NCBI GenBank assembly: GCA_003519585.1
Contig: DOWL01000219.1
Span: 1 to 14,961, forward strand
Direction: 5' to 3'
Source: Nocardioides sp.
GTDB lineage: Bacteria > Actinomycetota > Actinomycetes > Propionibacteriales > Nocardioidaceae
DNA length: 14,961 nucleotides
Shown here: piece by piece, positions 6,203-14,050 of the stretch
Position numbering within the stretch: position 1 is the first letter of the stretch
Layout: each line of letters begins with the position of its first letter
Notes under the pieces: model-generated
Told to the model about the DNA's origin: nothing
Seen by the model: the letters and a program-made list of their open reading frames with translations, nothing else
Database searches by the model: none
Translations under genes and position numbers: made by a program

Positions 6203-9184
6203 TCAGTCGAGCAACCCTCTCCGGCGGGCGATGGCGGCCGCCTCGGTGCGCCCCGAGGCGCCGAGCTTGCCGAGGATGTTGGAGACGTGCACGGACACGG
6301 TCTTGGCGCTGATGAACAGCAGCTTGCCGATCTCGCCGTTGGAACGACCCTCGGCCACCAGCGCGAGGATCTCGGCCTCGCGAGCGGTGAGCGTGGCCTG
6401 CGATCCGGGGCCGGCACCCTCTCCCCGACCCGGCGCGGTCCCTTGCACGCGAAGCCGATCGAGCAGCGGGTCGGCGCCCAACCGATGCGCGACCTCGCGG
6501 GCCTGGTCGCCGAGTTCGCGCGCGCCGGCGGCATCACCGGTGCTGCGCAGGATGCCGGAGAGGATCGCGCGGACGGTGGCGAGCTCGTGGACGTGGCCGA
6601 AGTCGGCGAACAGCTGCTCGGCCTCGCGCCATACCTCGACGAGGGTCTCCTGCGATGGTGCGTCGATGCCGGCCAGCCAGCGGACCCGGAGGGTCTCGGC
6701 ATCCAGCCGCTTCACCCACGCCCGTCCCTCCGGCCCCCAGAACCCCGACGGATCGGTGTACTTGTCGAGGACCACGTGCCCCTCGCCGTGCAGCCGCTCG
6801 GCCTCCGCGGCGTACGTCGTGCGGTCGGCCGCACTCAGCCGGGGCAGCGCGTCGGCGATCGCGCCGATGGTGATCGCGGCCAGCCGGATGCGGGCGCTGA
6901 ACCACTCGTGCCAGATCCGGCCGAGCACGCCGACGGCGTCCTGGTAGATCGCGATGACGGAGCCCGGGTCGTCGGCGTGGGTGACGTCGAGCAGCTCGGC
7001 CACGACGGAGTTGATGGCGACGCCGCCCTCGAGCTCCCAGAACTTCCGCAGCGCGTGCGCCCGCTCGGCCACCGGCTCGCCGCGCGCGCCCTCGACCAGT
7101 AGGGCGACGGCCTCGACCAGGGCCGCCGGGATCGGCGGGACCTGCTCGTCGCGGGTGTCGGTGAGCCGCAGCGCCTCGTCCCAGTCGCCGACGACGTACT
7201 TGATCCAGGCCAGCTGCCACCGCGACTCGAAGCCGTAGGGAGCATTGGGGATCCCGGCCGCGCTCGCCGCCTTCATCCCGCCCTTGAACCAGTGCTCGGC
7301 CTGCGCCCACTCGCCCCAGTCCTCGTAGGAGCGGCCCAGGAAGAACCGGGCGCGCATCTCGGCGTGGATGGCGCCGGTCTCGACGGCGCGGTCGACCGCC
7401 TCGAGCAGTGCGGTGCGCAGGGCGTCCTTCGGGCCGGCCTTCTTGAGCTGGCTCAGCGTGGTGATCACGTCGGAGGCGAGCTCGTGGAGGTCGAGGCGCT
7501 CGGCCAGGGCCAGCGCGTCGAGTCCGGCGGCCTGCGCCTCGTCGTACTTGCCGTACGCCGAGAGCACCCGGGCCAGCACCGCCAACACCTTGGCGCGCAG
7601 TCCGCCGGCATCTTCGGGAAGCAGTTCGACTGCCTCCCGGGCCAGGTCGAGCGCGCTGACGTCGGTGGCCTCGGTCAACAGCACGGCATCGGCTCGGGCG
7701 GCGAGCATGCGGGACCGCCAGGCCGGTGGGGCGTCGGGCGCGAGCTGTTCGAGCTGCTCGCCCAGCAGCGCCGCCGCGCGGGTGGGCTGGCCCGAGGTGG
7801 TGAGCGCGTCGGCGGCGCTGACCGCCAGCTTGGAGATGTCGATCTCGCAGCTGGAGCGCCGGCGCGGGTCGGCCAGCAGTTCGAGCGCCTGCTCGTAGTG
7901 GCGGGCCGCCTCGTCCGGGCCGGCGACCGCCATCGCCTCGTCGCCCGCCCGGATGCTGGCGTCGAGCGCGGTGTCGAGGTCGTGGGCCAGCCGGGCGTGC
8001 CGGGCCAGCTCGGCGGCGGTGCCGCGGCCCATGCCCTCGCGCAGCGCCTCGGCGTACTGCGCGTGGAGGCGGACCCGCTCGCCGGGCAGCAGGTCGTCGT
8101 AGACCGCCTCGCCCAGCAGCGCGTGCCGGAAGGAGTAGGTGCCGTCGCCGGGGACGAGCAGGTTCATCTCCACGGCCTGCCGCAGCCCCTCCTCCAGCTC
8201 GGCCGAGCCCAGCCCAGACGCGGCGACGAGCAGGTCGTGGGCCACCTTGCGACCCGCCACGCTCGCGACGCGTACGGTCTGGCGCGACGAGTCGCCCAGC
8301 CGGTCGAGGCGGACCAGCAGCACGTCGGCCAGGTCGTCGGGCACCCAGCTGCCGGGCTCGGAGGCGGCGCCGACCAACTCCTCGACGAAGAACGCGTTGC
8401 CCTCGGCGCGCCGCACGATGGCGCGCAGCTCCTTCTCGCCGATGGCCTCGGCCGTGAGACTCGCGACCAGCAACCGCACCTGGTCGTCACCCAGTGGGCG
8501 GAGCTGGAGCCGGCCGACCCCCCGCAGCCGGGACCACTCGGCGACCTGGCGGCGCAGCGGGTGGCGGCGGTGCAGGTCGTCGGAGCGGTACGACGCGACG
8601 ATCACCACCTGATGGCTGCTCTCGAAGGGCCGGGTGAACAGGAAGCTGAGCAGGTCGCGGGTCGACTGGTCGGCCCAGTGGCAGTCCTCGATGACCAGCA
8701 GCAGCGGCGCGACCTCGGCGACCTCGGAGAGAAGTGCGTGTACGGCGCCGAACAGGTCGACGCGGTCGACCATCTCCCCCTCACCCCGGCCCGCGGACGG
8801 GTCGCCGGAGCGCGCCATCATCCGACGCCCGGGCTGGAGCCGAGCCAGGGCGGGGTGGGCGTCGGCGACCTGCTGCACCAGCTCGGGCAGGTCGGCCTCC
8901 AGGCGGCCGAGCACCTCGGAGAACGGGAGGTAGGCCAGCGCGCTGTCGCCGAAGTCCAGGCAGTGCCCGGCGACCACGCGCCACCCCTCCTCTACTGCCA
9001 CGTCGCGCAGCTCCTGGAGGAGCCGGGTCTTGCCGACGCCGGCGTCTCCGGACAACACGACGTGCACGGGCTCCTCGGCGAGGTCCCCCGCAGACGACCG
9101 AACGCCGAGCTGTGAGGTCAACTCCATCAGCTCGGCGTCTCGGCCGATCAAGGTCCGGCTGGTCGTGTGGGCCACGCCGTCCAT
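6203..9184 (-). CDS. LAL-family (MalT-like) transcriptional regulator: AAA ATPase with C-terminal LuxR HTH
   Basis: This 993-aa protein has LIGRDAELMEL at about 12-22, then Walker A GDAGVGKT (46-53) and Walker B LLLVIED followed by CHWAD (161-172). A long helical, TPR-like middle region (about 400-900) comes next. The last 62 residues are a LuxR-type DNA-binding domain starting LTAREAEILALVAEGRSN. The layout and length match LAL regulators, ATP-dependent activators often found next to secondary-metabolite clusters. Two upstream in-frame starts exist (ATG at 9259 and a GTG). The 25 codons before 9184 are rich in A/T third positions (AAA ATT, ACA ACT, GAA), unlike the gene body, so ATG at 9184 is preferred. 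It lies 91 bp upstream of the repeat-peptide operon on the same strand, making it a candidate cluster regulator. The inducer is unknown. Confidence 0.93.
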   Translation of the reverse strand: MDGVAHTTSRTLIGRDAELMELTSQLGVRSSAGDLAEEPVHVVLSGDAGVGKTRLLQELRDVAVEEGWRVVAGHCLDFGDSALAYLPFSEVLGRLEADLPELVQQVADAHPALARLQPGRRMMARSGDPSAGRGEGEMVDRVDLFGAVHALLSEVAEVAPLLLVIEDCHWADQSTRDLLSFLFTRPFESSHQVVIVASYRSDDLHRRHPLRRQVAEWSRLRGVGRLQLRPLGDDQVRLLVASLTAEAIGEKELRAIVRRAEGNAFFVEELVGAASEPGSWVPDDLADVLLVRLDRLGDSSRQTVRVASVAGRKVAHDLLVAASGLGSAELEEGLRQAVEMNLLVPGDGTYSFRHALLGEAVYDDLLPGERVRLHAQYAEALREGMGRGTAAELARHARLAHDLDTALDASIRAGDEAMAVAGPDEAARHYEQALELLADPRRRSSCEIDISKLAVSAADALTTSGQPTRAAALLGEQLEQLAPDAPPAWRSRMLAARADAVLLTEATDVSALDLAREAVELLPEDAGGLRAKVLAVLARVLSAYGKYDEAQAAGLDALALAERLDLHELASDVITTLSQLKKAGPKDALRTALLEAVDRAVETGAIHAEMRARFFLGRSYEDWGEWAQAEHWFKGGMKAASAAGIPNAPYGFESRWQLAWIKYVVGDWDEALRLTDTRDEQVPPIPAALVEAVALLVEGARGEPVAERAHALRKFWELEGGVAINSVVAELLDVTHADDPGSVIAIYQDAVGVLGRIWHEWFSARIRLAAITIGAIADALPRLSAADRTTYAAEAERLHGEGHVVLDKYTDPSGFWGPEGRAWVKRLDAETLRVRWLAGIDAPSQETLVEVWREAEQLFADFGHVHELATVRAILSGILRSTGDAAGARELGDQAREVAHRLGADPLLDRLRVQGTAPGRGEGAGPGSQATLTAREAEILALVAEGRSNGEIGKLLFISAKTVSVHVSNILGKLGASGRTEAAAIARRRGLLD

Positions 9185-9221
9185 GATCCCGTGTTCAGTT
9201 GTGTTGTCTCGCACCCCGCCG

Positions 9222-9237
9222 CCCTGAATTTTCTGGG
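9222..9237. promoter_or_regulatory. Near-palindrome upstream of the LAL regulator
   Basis: CCCTGAATTTTCTGGG is a 16-bp inverted repeat with one T-T mismatch, sitting in the locally AT-rich 97-bp gap between the small basic protein gene and the regulator start at 9184. Directly repeated GTGTT pairs lie at 9191 and 9201. This could be an operator for autoregulation; there is no direct proof. Confidence 0.3.
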
Positions 9238-9281
9238 TTGGTGCCACGTCGACGCTCATGTCGAGCCGGCGTCGCGGGGCG

Positions 9282-9422
9282 TCAGCTGGTGGTGCGAGTG
9301 GCCTGGGCGGACTTGCGCCCGAACGAGCTCCGGCCTCGACGACCCTTGCGGTTGACGTCCTTGCGGAAGCGGTTGGCGCGGTACTCGATCTCGGCCTGGT
9401 AGGTGTCGAAGGTGTTGTACAT
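9282..9422 (-). CDS. 46-aa basic small protein, unknown function
   Basis: The small open frame reads MYNTFDTYQAEIEYRANRFR and ends with an Arg/Lys/Ser-rich tail (GRRGRSSFGRKSAQATRTTS). Support for it being real: G/C third positions in nearly every codon, an ATG with AGGAG 10 bases upstream, and a position directly before the LAL regulator on the same strand. The N-terminal half looks like an amphipathic helix; the C-terminal third is strongly basic, suggesting nucleic-acid or acidic-partner contact. I have a general impression that similar small proteins are common in actinobacteria, but I cannot name a family. It has no signal peptide or membrane segment. A longer frame over the same DNA (9256-9498) has poor composition and is rejected. 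Confidence 0.65.
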   Translation of the reverse strand: MYNTFDTYQAEIEYRANRFRKDVNRKGRRGRSSFGRKSAQATRTTS

Positions 9423-9604
9423 GACTGGTGTGCTCCTCAGTGGTTCCTGGTGCTGCCTGGCGAAGACAACACTCGCTGTCTGAGGTAGACCCCCACATCG
9501 GGAAGGTTCCTTATCTGTGCGGGTCCCCGGACACCTAGGCGACGAACGAGATGCCTTAGGTACGACACCTACGGCCGGGATTCACGCTCAATTCGCCCCA
9601 CCAT
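9423..9604. promoter_or_regulatory. Gene-free regulatory region with repeated ACCTA/TAGGT half-sites
   Basis: This stretch holds the likely promoter of the minus-strand 46-aa gene. ACCTA at 9533-9537, TAGGT at 9557-9561 and ACCTA at 9567-9571 form inverted half-sites, with ACACCTA directly repeated 34 bp apart and ACCTAGGC/GCCTTAGGT forming a stem with one bulged base. On the minus strand GGAAC followed about 15 bases later by GTC resembles an ECF-sigma promoter, with weak support. No coding frame with good codon use was seen here. Confidence 0.35.
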
Positions 9605-9646
9605 CCCCAAGAGTCACTCCGGTCACCGTAGTTACGGAGCCTGGGG
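9605..9646 (-). terminator. Possible stem-loop terminator after hutI
   Basis: CCCCA (9605-9609) can pair with TGGGG (9642-9646), and CTCCG (9617-9621) with CGGAG (9635-9639), giving a two-step stem-loop starting 22 bases after the hutI stop. There is no T-tract, as is common for actinobacterial terminators, so the call rests on position and pairing only. Confidence 0.35.
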
Positions 9647-9667
9647 TGCCTCAGATGGCTCGTCGTC

Positions 9668-10846
9668 CTAGGCGTGAACGGGGCGACCGGCCACCCAGGT
9701 CCCCGCGACCAGGGGTACGCCGGGCCGGTAGGCCAGGTGGAGGTACGACGGGGCATCGAGAAGCGCCAGATCCGCCCGGGCGCCCACCGCGAGCCGGCCG
9801 ACGTCCTCGCGCAGCAGCGCGCGCGCTCCGCCGTACGTCGCCGCGTGCACGGCCTCGGCGGGGGTCATCCCCATCTCGCGCACCGCGACCGCGATGCAGA
9901 ACGGCACCGAGCTGGTGAACGACGACCCCGGGTTGCAGTCGCTGGCCAGCGCCACCGTCACGCCCGCGTCGAGCAGCTGCCGGGCGTCCGGATAGGGCTG
10001 GCGGGTCGAGAACTCCACCCCGGGAAGCAGAGTGGCCACGGTGCCCGAGTCGCTCAGAGCGTCCACGTCGCCGTCAGTGAGGTAGGTGCAGTGGTCGACC
10101 GCGGCGAGGCCGAGCTCAGCCGCGAGCAGGATTCCCGGCCCCGGGCCGAGCTGGCTGGCGTGCAGCCGCCCCGCGAGACCGTGCGCCGCGCCGGCCGCCA
10201 GCACCGCGCGAGCCTGGTCGACGTCGAAGGCGCCCCGCTCACAGAAGGCGTCGATCCACCGGGCGTACGGCGCCGCGGCCTCGAGCATCGGGCCGGTGAC
10301 CAGCTCGACGTAGCCGGCCGGATCCTCGGCGTACTCCGCCGGCACGACGTGCGCCCCGAGGAAGGTGGTCTCGTCGGTGAACTGGCGCGCCACGGCCAGG
10401 CTGCGCGCCTCGTCGTGCACGGTCAGGCCGTAGCCGCTCTTGATCTCGACGGTCGTCGTGCCCTGGCGGGTCATCTCCTGCACCAGCCGGGCTACGTGGG
10501 CCGTGAGCTGTTCGTCGGTGGCGGCGCGGGTCGCTGCCACGGTCGTGCGGATCCCGCCGGCGGCGTACGACTCACCGGCCATCCGGGCCGCGAACTCGCG
10601 CGCCCGGTCGCCGGCGAAGACCAGGTGGCTGTGGCTGTCGACGAACCCCGGCAGCACCGCTCGGCCACCCGCGTCGAACACCTCGTCGGCGGCCGGCGCC
10701 TCGGCCGCCGGGCCGACCCACGCGACCCGGGTGCCCTCGACCACCAGCGCCGCGTCGGTGCGGATGCCGAGCAGATCGTCGGCCTCGGTCGACGGTTCGG
10801 GGTCGTTGGTAACGAGCTCGCCGATGTTCGTGATCAGGACTGCCAC
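9668..10846 (-). CDS. hutI: Imidazolonepropionase
   Basis: This 392-aa amidohydrolase-fold enzyme opens the ring of 4-imidazolone-5-propanoate to N-formimino-L-glutamate, the third step of histidine degradation. Metal and substrate motifs are clear: HSH at 72-74 ([11 protein letters not shown]), [11 protein letters not shown] (98-107), EIKSGYGL (134-141), [11 protein letters not shown] (162-172), DAFCERGAF (199-207), His229 in GRLHASQ, His252 in DHCTY and Asp303 in ASDCNPGSS. The start is GTG at 10846 with GGAG 4 bases upstream. It overlaps the hutF end by 13 bp, so the two are translationally coupled. The stop is TAG, followed by a possible stem-loop, making this the last gene of the hut operon. 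Confidence 0.97.
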   Translation of the reverse strand: MAVLITNIGELVTNDPEPSTEADDLLGIRTDAALVVEGTRVAWVGPAAEAPAADEVFDAGGRAVLPGFVDSHSHLVFAGDRAREFAARMAGESYAAGGIRTTVAATRAATDEQLTAHVARLVQEMTRQGTTTVEIKSGYGLTVHDEARSLAVARQFTDETTFLGAHVVPAEYAEDPAGYVELVTGPMLEAAAPYARWIDAFCERGAFDVDQARAVLAAGAAHGLAGRLHASQLGPGPGILLAAELGLAAVDHCTYLTDGDVDALSDSGTVATLLPGVEFSTRQPYPDARQLLDAGVTVALASDCNPGSSFTSSVPFCIAVAVREMGMTPAEAVHAATYGGARALLREDVGRLAVGARADLALLDAPSYLHLAYRPGVPLVAGTWVAGRPVHA

Positions 10847-12090
10847 AGTGCTCCGATCGCCTCGTCGAGCTCGCGCCCGATCTCCTCCTCGTCACCGCGG
10901 ACATGGACGACGCGCCCGCCCGCGACGACCTGCGTGACGTCCGCCGCCGTGGCGGCGAACACGGCCGTGTGCTCGTCGGCACCGGTGCCCGCGGTCCGCA
11001 GGCTGGCCGTGTCGAGGGTGACCAGATCGGCGGGTGCACCGACCTCGATCCGCCCCGTGGTACCGACCGCCAGCAGTTCGGCGGCGGTCCAGTGCCCTCG
11101 CTCGCCGGTCGCGAGCCGTTCGTCCATCTCGAGGGCGCGTAGCTCCTCGAACGGGTCGACCACCGCATGGCTGTCGCTGCCGATGGTGATCCGGCAGCCG
11201 GCCTCGTGGAGCCGTCGGGCCGGGCCGATGCCGTCGGCCAGGTCGCGCTCGGTGGTCGGGGTGATGCAGACGGTCGTGCCGGTGGTCCCCAGCAGCTCGA
11301 CGTCGTCGTCGGTGAGGTGGGTCGCGTGCACGACGGTCGTGTCCGGGCCGAGCAGGTCGGCCTCGTGCAGCAGCCGGGTCGGGGTGACGCCGTACGCCGC
11401 GAGGCAGGCCTGGTTCTCGGCCACCTGTTCGGAGAGGTGCACGTGCAACGTCGTTCGGCCGCGAAAGGTCGCCAGTTGATCGCGCGGCACCGCGCGCACA
11501 GAGTGGATCGCCGCCGGGCCGGCGCCGGCGCGCTTGGCCCAGGTCTCCGCGTCCCCGTCCGAGTAGCGCCGTTGCACGCCCTCCGGCGGCGCGCCGAAGC
11601 CGCTGCTGACGTAGCAGGTGTCGAGCAGCGTGATCCTGATCCCCGCCTGCCGGGCCGCGTCCTCCAGTGCGTGCCGCATCGCCAGCGGGTCGTCGTACGC
11701 CGTGCCGTCGGGCTGGTGATGCAGGTAGTGGAACTCCGTCACCGACGTGTAGCCCGCCGCCACCATCTCGCGATAGGTCGCCCGCGCCAGGGCCAGGTAG
11801 CTCTCCGGCGTCAGCTGCTCGGCGACGGCGTACATCTGGTCGCGCCAGGTCCAGAACGTCCCCCGCTCGCGCTGCGTACGTCCGCGCAGGGCTCGATGGA
11901 ACGCGTGGCTGTGGTCGTTGCTGAGGCCGGGGAGAGTCAGCCCGGCGAGGCGGGGAGCGGGCGAGTTGGCTATGCCGGGTGTGACCTGAGTGAATCGGCC
12001 GTCCTCGATCTCGACCAGGACGTCGTCGCGGACGGCACCGGCGACCCAGGCTCGCCCCAGGAGGTACGCCGACCTCGCGGTGGAGGTCAT
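10834..12090 (-). CDS. hutF: Formimidoylglutamate deiminase
   Basis: This 418-aa amidohydrolase converts N-formimino-L-glutamate to N-formyl-L-glutamate plus ammonia, the branch of histidine degradation that avoids formamide. Seen: [16 protein letters not shown] (metal His60 and His62), [11 protein letters not shown] (77-87), HVHLSEQ (His216/His218, Glu221), VVHATHL (His255/His258) and [15 protein letters not shown] with Asp306. The WTWRDQMY segment and FHRALRG separate HutF from other deaminases. ATG at 12090 overlaps the amidohydrolase stop (ATGA). HutF presence implies that a formylglutamate-hydrolysing enzyme is needed downstream in the pathway, which fits the M20 neighbour. Confidence 0.96.
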   Translation of the reverse strand: MTSTARSAYLLGRAWVAGAVRDDVLVEIEDGRFTQVTPGIANSPAPRLAGLTLPGLSNDHSHAFHRALRGRTQRERGTFWTWRDQMYAVAEQLTPESYLALARATYREMVAAGYTSVTEFHYLHHQPDGTAYDDPLAMRHALEDAARQAGIRITLLDTCYVSSGFGAPPEGVQRRYSDGDAETWAKRAGAGPAAIHSVRAVPRDQLATFRGRTTLHVHLSEQVAENQACLAAYGVTPTRLLHEADLLGPDTTVVHATHLTDDDVELLGTTGTTVCITPTTERDLADGIGPARRLHEAGCRITIGSDSHAVVDPFEELRALEMDERLATGERGHWTAAELLAVGTTGRIEVGAPADLVTLDTASLRTAGTGADEHTAVFAATAADVTQVVAGGRVVHVRGDEEEIGRELDEAIGALWQS

Positions 12091-13352
12091 GTGGCCAGCC
12101 TCTTGAGCGTCTCGGCCAGCGCGTGGACGCCGGCCAGGCAGTCGGGCAGCTCGGCGAACTCGGTGGGCGAGTGCGAGACGCCTGTCGGGTTGCGTACGAA
12201 GAGCATCGCGGTCGGAATCCCTTGTGCAGAAAGGATTCCGGCGTCGTGTCCGGCCGCGGTCGGGATGATCGGCCAGTCGCCTTCCTCGTGGTCGGCGGCG
12301 ATCCGCGCTGTCAGCGACGGGTCGAAGGCCACCGCGCCGGACACCGACTCGGCCGTCACCGACACCGACGTCCCGTCGCGCTCGGCGCGCTCGGTCGCCT
12401 GCCGGGTCACGGTCTCCACGAGCTCGGCGAGCGCGGACTCGGAGGAGCAGCGCGCATCCAGCCAGGCCAGCACCTGGGAGGGCACGGCGTTGGTGCCGTT
12501 GGGCGTGACCTCGAGGCGGCCGAACGTCGCCCGCTCGTCGGCCAGCCGGGCCTGCTTGTTCGCGGCCAGCGCGGTCATGGCGTAGGTGAGCATCGGGTCG
12601 GCGCGGTCCTCCATCCGGGTGGTCCCGGCGTGGTTGGCCTGGCCGCCGAAGTCGAAGCGGTAGCGCCCGTGCGGCCAGATCTCACTGGCCACCCCGACCG
12701 CCGCGCCGCGGTCGACCAGGTCGCGGCCCTGCTCGACGTGCAGCTCGACGAACGTCTCGACGCCGGCCAGCAGCCCCGGCCCGCCTCCCTCGACGACCTC
12801 CTCCAGCGCGACACCGTCCCGGTCGCGCAGCACCCTGGCCCGATCCCAGTCGATCGCCCCCATGGCGAGCCGCGACCCGAGGCAGGCCAGCCCGAACCGC
12901 GAGCCTTCCTCCTCGACGAACACCGATACCCCGATCGGCCGCGTCGGCCGTACCCCCCGCGCGCGCAACTCGTCGACGGCCGCCAGCGCCGAGACCACCC
13001 CCAGCGGCCCGTCGTACGCACCCCCGTCGAGCACCGAGTCGAGGTGCGAGCCGGTGAGCACGGCCCCGGTCCGGGGTAGTCCGTGACCTACGGGCCCCTG
13101 TTTGTCCACATGAGGGGCCCAAACGTCACGGACTACCGCACCGTTGTCCACAGGCGCCGGGTCCCACCACGCGACCAGGTTGCCGAAGTCGTCGGCTTCC
13201 AGGGTCAGCCCACGGGCCTCTGTTTGACCGCGGAACCAGTCGGCGAGCTCACGTTCGGGTTGGGTGAAGGGCTGGCGGAAGTAGCCGCCCGACGTGCTCG
13301 ACCGGCCGATCGGCGCCAGGTCGGACCACATCCGCTCGAAGTCATCGGGCAC
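12087..13352 (-). CDS. M20-family amidohydrolase, allantoate amidohydrolase-like (likely N-formylglutamate deformylase of the hut operon)
   Basis: The call gives 421 aa, slightly long for this family. Metal and catalytic motifs: GSHLDSVLDGGAYDGPLGVV (His103, Asp105, Asp114), VFVEEEGSRFG (Glu148/149) and FVELHVEQG (His205); GGQANHAGTTRM and the AGHDAG segment near the C-terminus are typical of allantoate and N-carbamoyl-amino-acid hydrolases. GTG at 13352 is chosen because family-like sequence (DDFERMWSDLAPIGRSS) starts there; GTG at 13394 is possible. Known: such genes often sit with hutF and hutI in actinobacteria. Inference: it hydrolyses N-formylglutamate, replacing HutG. Oddity: residues 73-92, between the N-terminal strand and the HLDSV motif, are encoded by an inserted palindromic element with 10 of 20 codons ending in A or T; active-site residues are intact. 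Confidence 0.9.
   Translation of the reverse strand: MPDDFERMWSDLAPIGRSSTSGGYFRQPFTQPERELADWFRGQTEARGLTLEADDFGNLVAWWDPAPVDNGAVVRDVWAPHVDKQGPVGHGLPRTGAVLTGSHLDSVLDGGAYDGPLGVVSALAAVDELRARGVRPTRPIGVSVFVEEEGSRFGLACLGSRLAMGAIDWDRARVLRDRDGVALEEVVEGGGPGLLAGVETFVELHVEQGRDLVDRGAAVGVASEIWPHGRYRFDFGGQANHAGTTRMEDRADPMLTYAMTALAANKQARLADERATFGRLEVTPNGTNAVPSQVLAWLDARCSSESALAELVETVTRQATERAERDGTSVSVTAESVSGAVAFDPSLTARIAADHEEGDWPIIPTAAGHDAGILSAQGIPTAMLFVRNPTGVSHSPTEFAELPDCLAGVHALAETLKRLAT
13075..13137. repeat. 63-bp palindromic element inserted in frame in the amidohydrolase gene
   Basis: Perfect 13-bp inverted arms, GGTAGTCCGTGAC (13075-13087) and GTCACGGACTACC (13125-13137), enclose a second perfect 7-bp pair, GGGCCCC (13092-13098) and GGGGCCC (13114-13120), with a 4x4 internal loop and a 15-base terminal loop. 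Total length is 63 bp, exactly 21 codons, with no stop in the coding frame. Half of the encoded codons end in A or T while the flanking gene is almost all G/C. This looks like a mobile or dispersed palindromic repeat (REP/MITE-like, compare Rickettsia palindromic elements) that keeps the host frame open. Mobility is an inference because only one copy is in the window. Confidence 0.75.
13102..13152 (+). other. Two DnaA-box-like sites (TTGTCCACA)
   Basis: TTGTCCACA occurs at 13102-13110, in the loop of the palindromic element, and again at 13144-13152, just outside it, in the same orientation and 42 bp apart. TTGTCCACA is the preferred actinobacterial DnaA box. Whether DnaA binds here is unknown; two boxes inside a metabolic gene do not make an origin. 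Confidence 0.4.
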
Positions 13353-13407
13353 GTCCCCATCCAACGCAGCAGCGCGGCCCGGCGCCACCGCCACGCGGAG
13401 TACGAGG

Positions 13408-13421
13408 TCTCGGATCCGAGA
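13408..13421. promoter_or_regulatory. 14-bp perfect palindrome in the divergent hut/nitroreductase promoter region
   Basis: TCTCGGATCCGAGA is perfectly self-complementary and lies 16 bases before the nitroreductase GTG (13438) and about 55 bases before the amidohydrolase GTG (13352). Just downstream, CATACT (13426-13431) could be a leaderless -10 element, with 6 bases to the GTG. The position suits an operator that controls one or both divergent genes. Confidence 0.45.
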
Positions 13422-13437
13422 TCTACATACTGGACGC

Positions 13438-14046
13438 GTGGAGTTCCAGGACGTCGTACGCCGCCGCCGGATGGTCCGTGACTACAGCGAGGAGCCGGTC
13501 GATCCGGCGGTGATCGACACCGCGCTGGCCAACGCCGTACGCGCACCGAGCGCCGGCTTCAGCCAGGGCTGGGCGTTCCTGGTGCTGGACACACCCGACG
13601 ACGTACGCCGGTTCTGGGCCGCGGCCGCCGACGACCTCGACCATCCCGACAGCTGGCTGGCCGGGATGATGAAGGCGCCGGTCGTGATCGTGCCCTGCTC
13701 GAGCAAGGCGATCTACCTCGAGCGCTACGCCCAGGAGGACAAGGGCTGGGAGGACCAGGACGAGGCGCGTTGGCCGGTGCCGTTCTGGCACATGGACGCC
13801 GCCATGGCCAGCCTGCTCATCCTCCAGACCGCGACCGACGCCGGGCTCGGCAGTGCGTTCATCGGCATCCCGCCGGACAAGGAGCCCGCCGTACGCCGCG
13901 AGTTCGGCATCCCCGACGACCACGACCCCGTCGGCGTCGTCACCATCGGCCACCGCGCTGAGGCCGAGCGCCCCTCGGGTTCGCCGCGCACCCGCGCCCG
14001 ACGGCCACTGGCCGAGCTGGTGCACCGCGGACGCTGGTCCGGCTGA
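13438..14046 (+). CDS. Nitroreductase-family FMN-dependent oxidoreductase
   Basis: This 202-aa protein has the family N-terminus EFQDVVRRRRMVRDY (Arg cluster at 8-11 and Arg14, which contact the FMN phosphate), then VRAPSAGFSQGWAFLVL (34-50), also FMN-site sequence, and GLGSAFIGIP (137-145) in the second half. Length fits the single-domain nitroreductase fold. The start is GTG at 13438: the conserved segment begins at its second codon, and no ribosome binding site precedes it, which suggests a leaderless mRNA. The frame stays open further upstream, but that DNA is the antisense of the amidohydrolase start. The gene is divergent from the hut operon and 17 bp before the dehydrogenase ATG. The natural substrate cannot be told from sequence; a link with histidine degradation is not implied. 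Confidence 0.88.
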   Translation: MEFQDVVRRRRMVRDYSEEPVDPAVIDTALANAVRAPSAGFSQGWAFLVLDTPDDVRRFWAAAADDLDHPDSWLAGMMKAPVVIVPCSSKAIYLERYAQEDKGWEDQDEARWPVPFWHMDAAMASLLILQTATDAGLGSAFIGIPPDKEPAVRREFGIPDDHDPVGVVTIGHRAEAERPSGSPRTRARRPLAELVHRGRWSG

Positions 14047-14050
14047 GCCC

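Noticed and set aside
9185..9259. N-terminal extension of the LAL regulator from ATG 9259
   Set aside because: The extra 25 codons have many A/T third positions, no clear ribosome binding site and contain a near-palindrome; they look like promoter DNA. Not fully excluded.
13075..13137. Rho-independent terminator
   Set aside because: The hairpin is strong, but it lies inside a coding gene, is nearly symmetric for both strands and has no T-tract.
13102..13152. Chromosomal or plasmid origin of replication
   Set aside because: Only two DnaA boxes, no AT-rich unwinding region and no dnaA, dnaN or rep gene in the window.
12087..13352. Allantoin/purine degradation locus
   Set aside because: The only hint is the M20 family name; overlapping hutF and hutI place the gene in histidine degradation.
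13294..13437. N-terminal extension of the nitroreductase
   Set aside because: These codons are the antisense of the amidohydrolase start and the promoter region, and family homology begins at GTG 13438.
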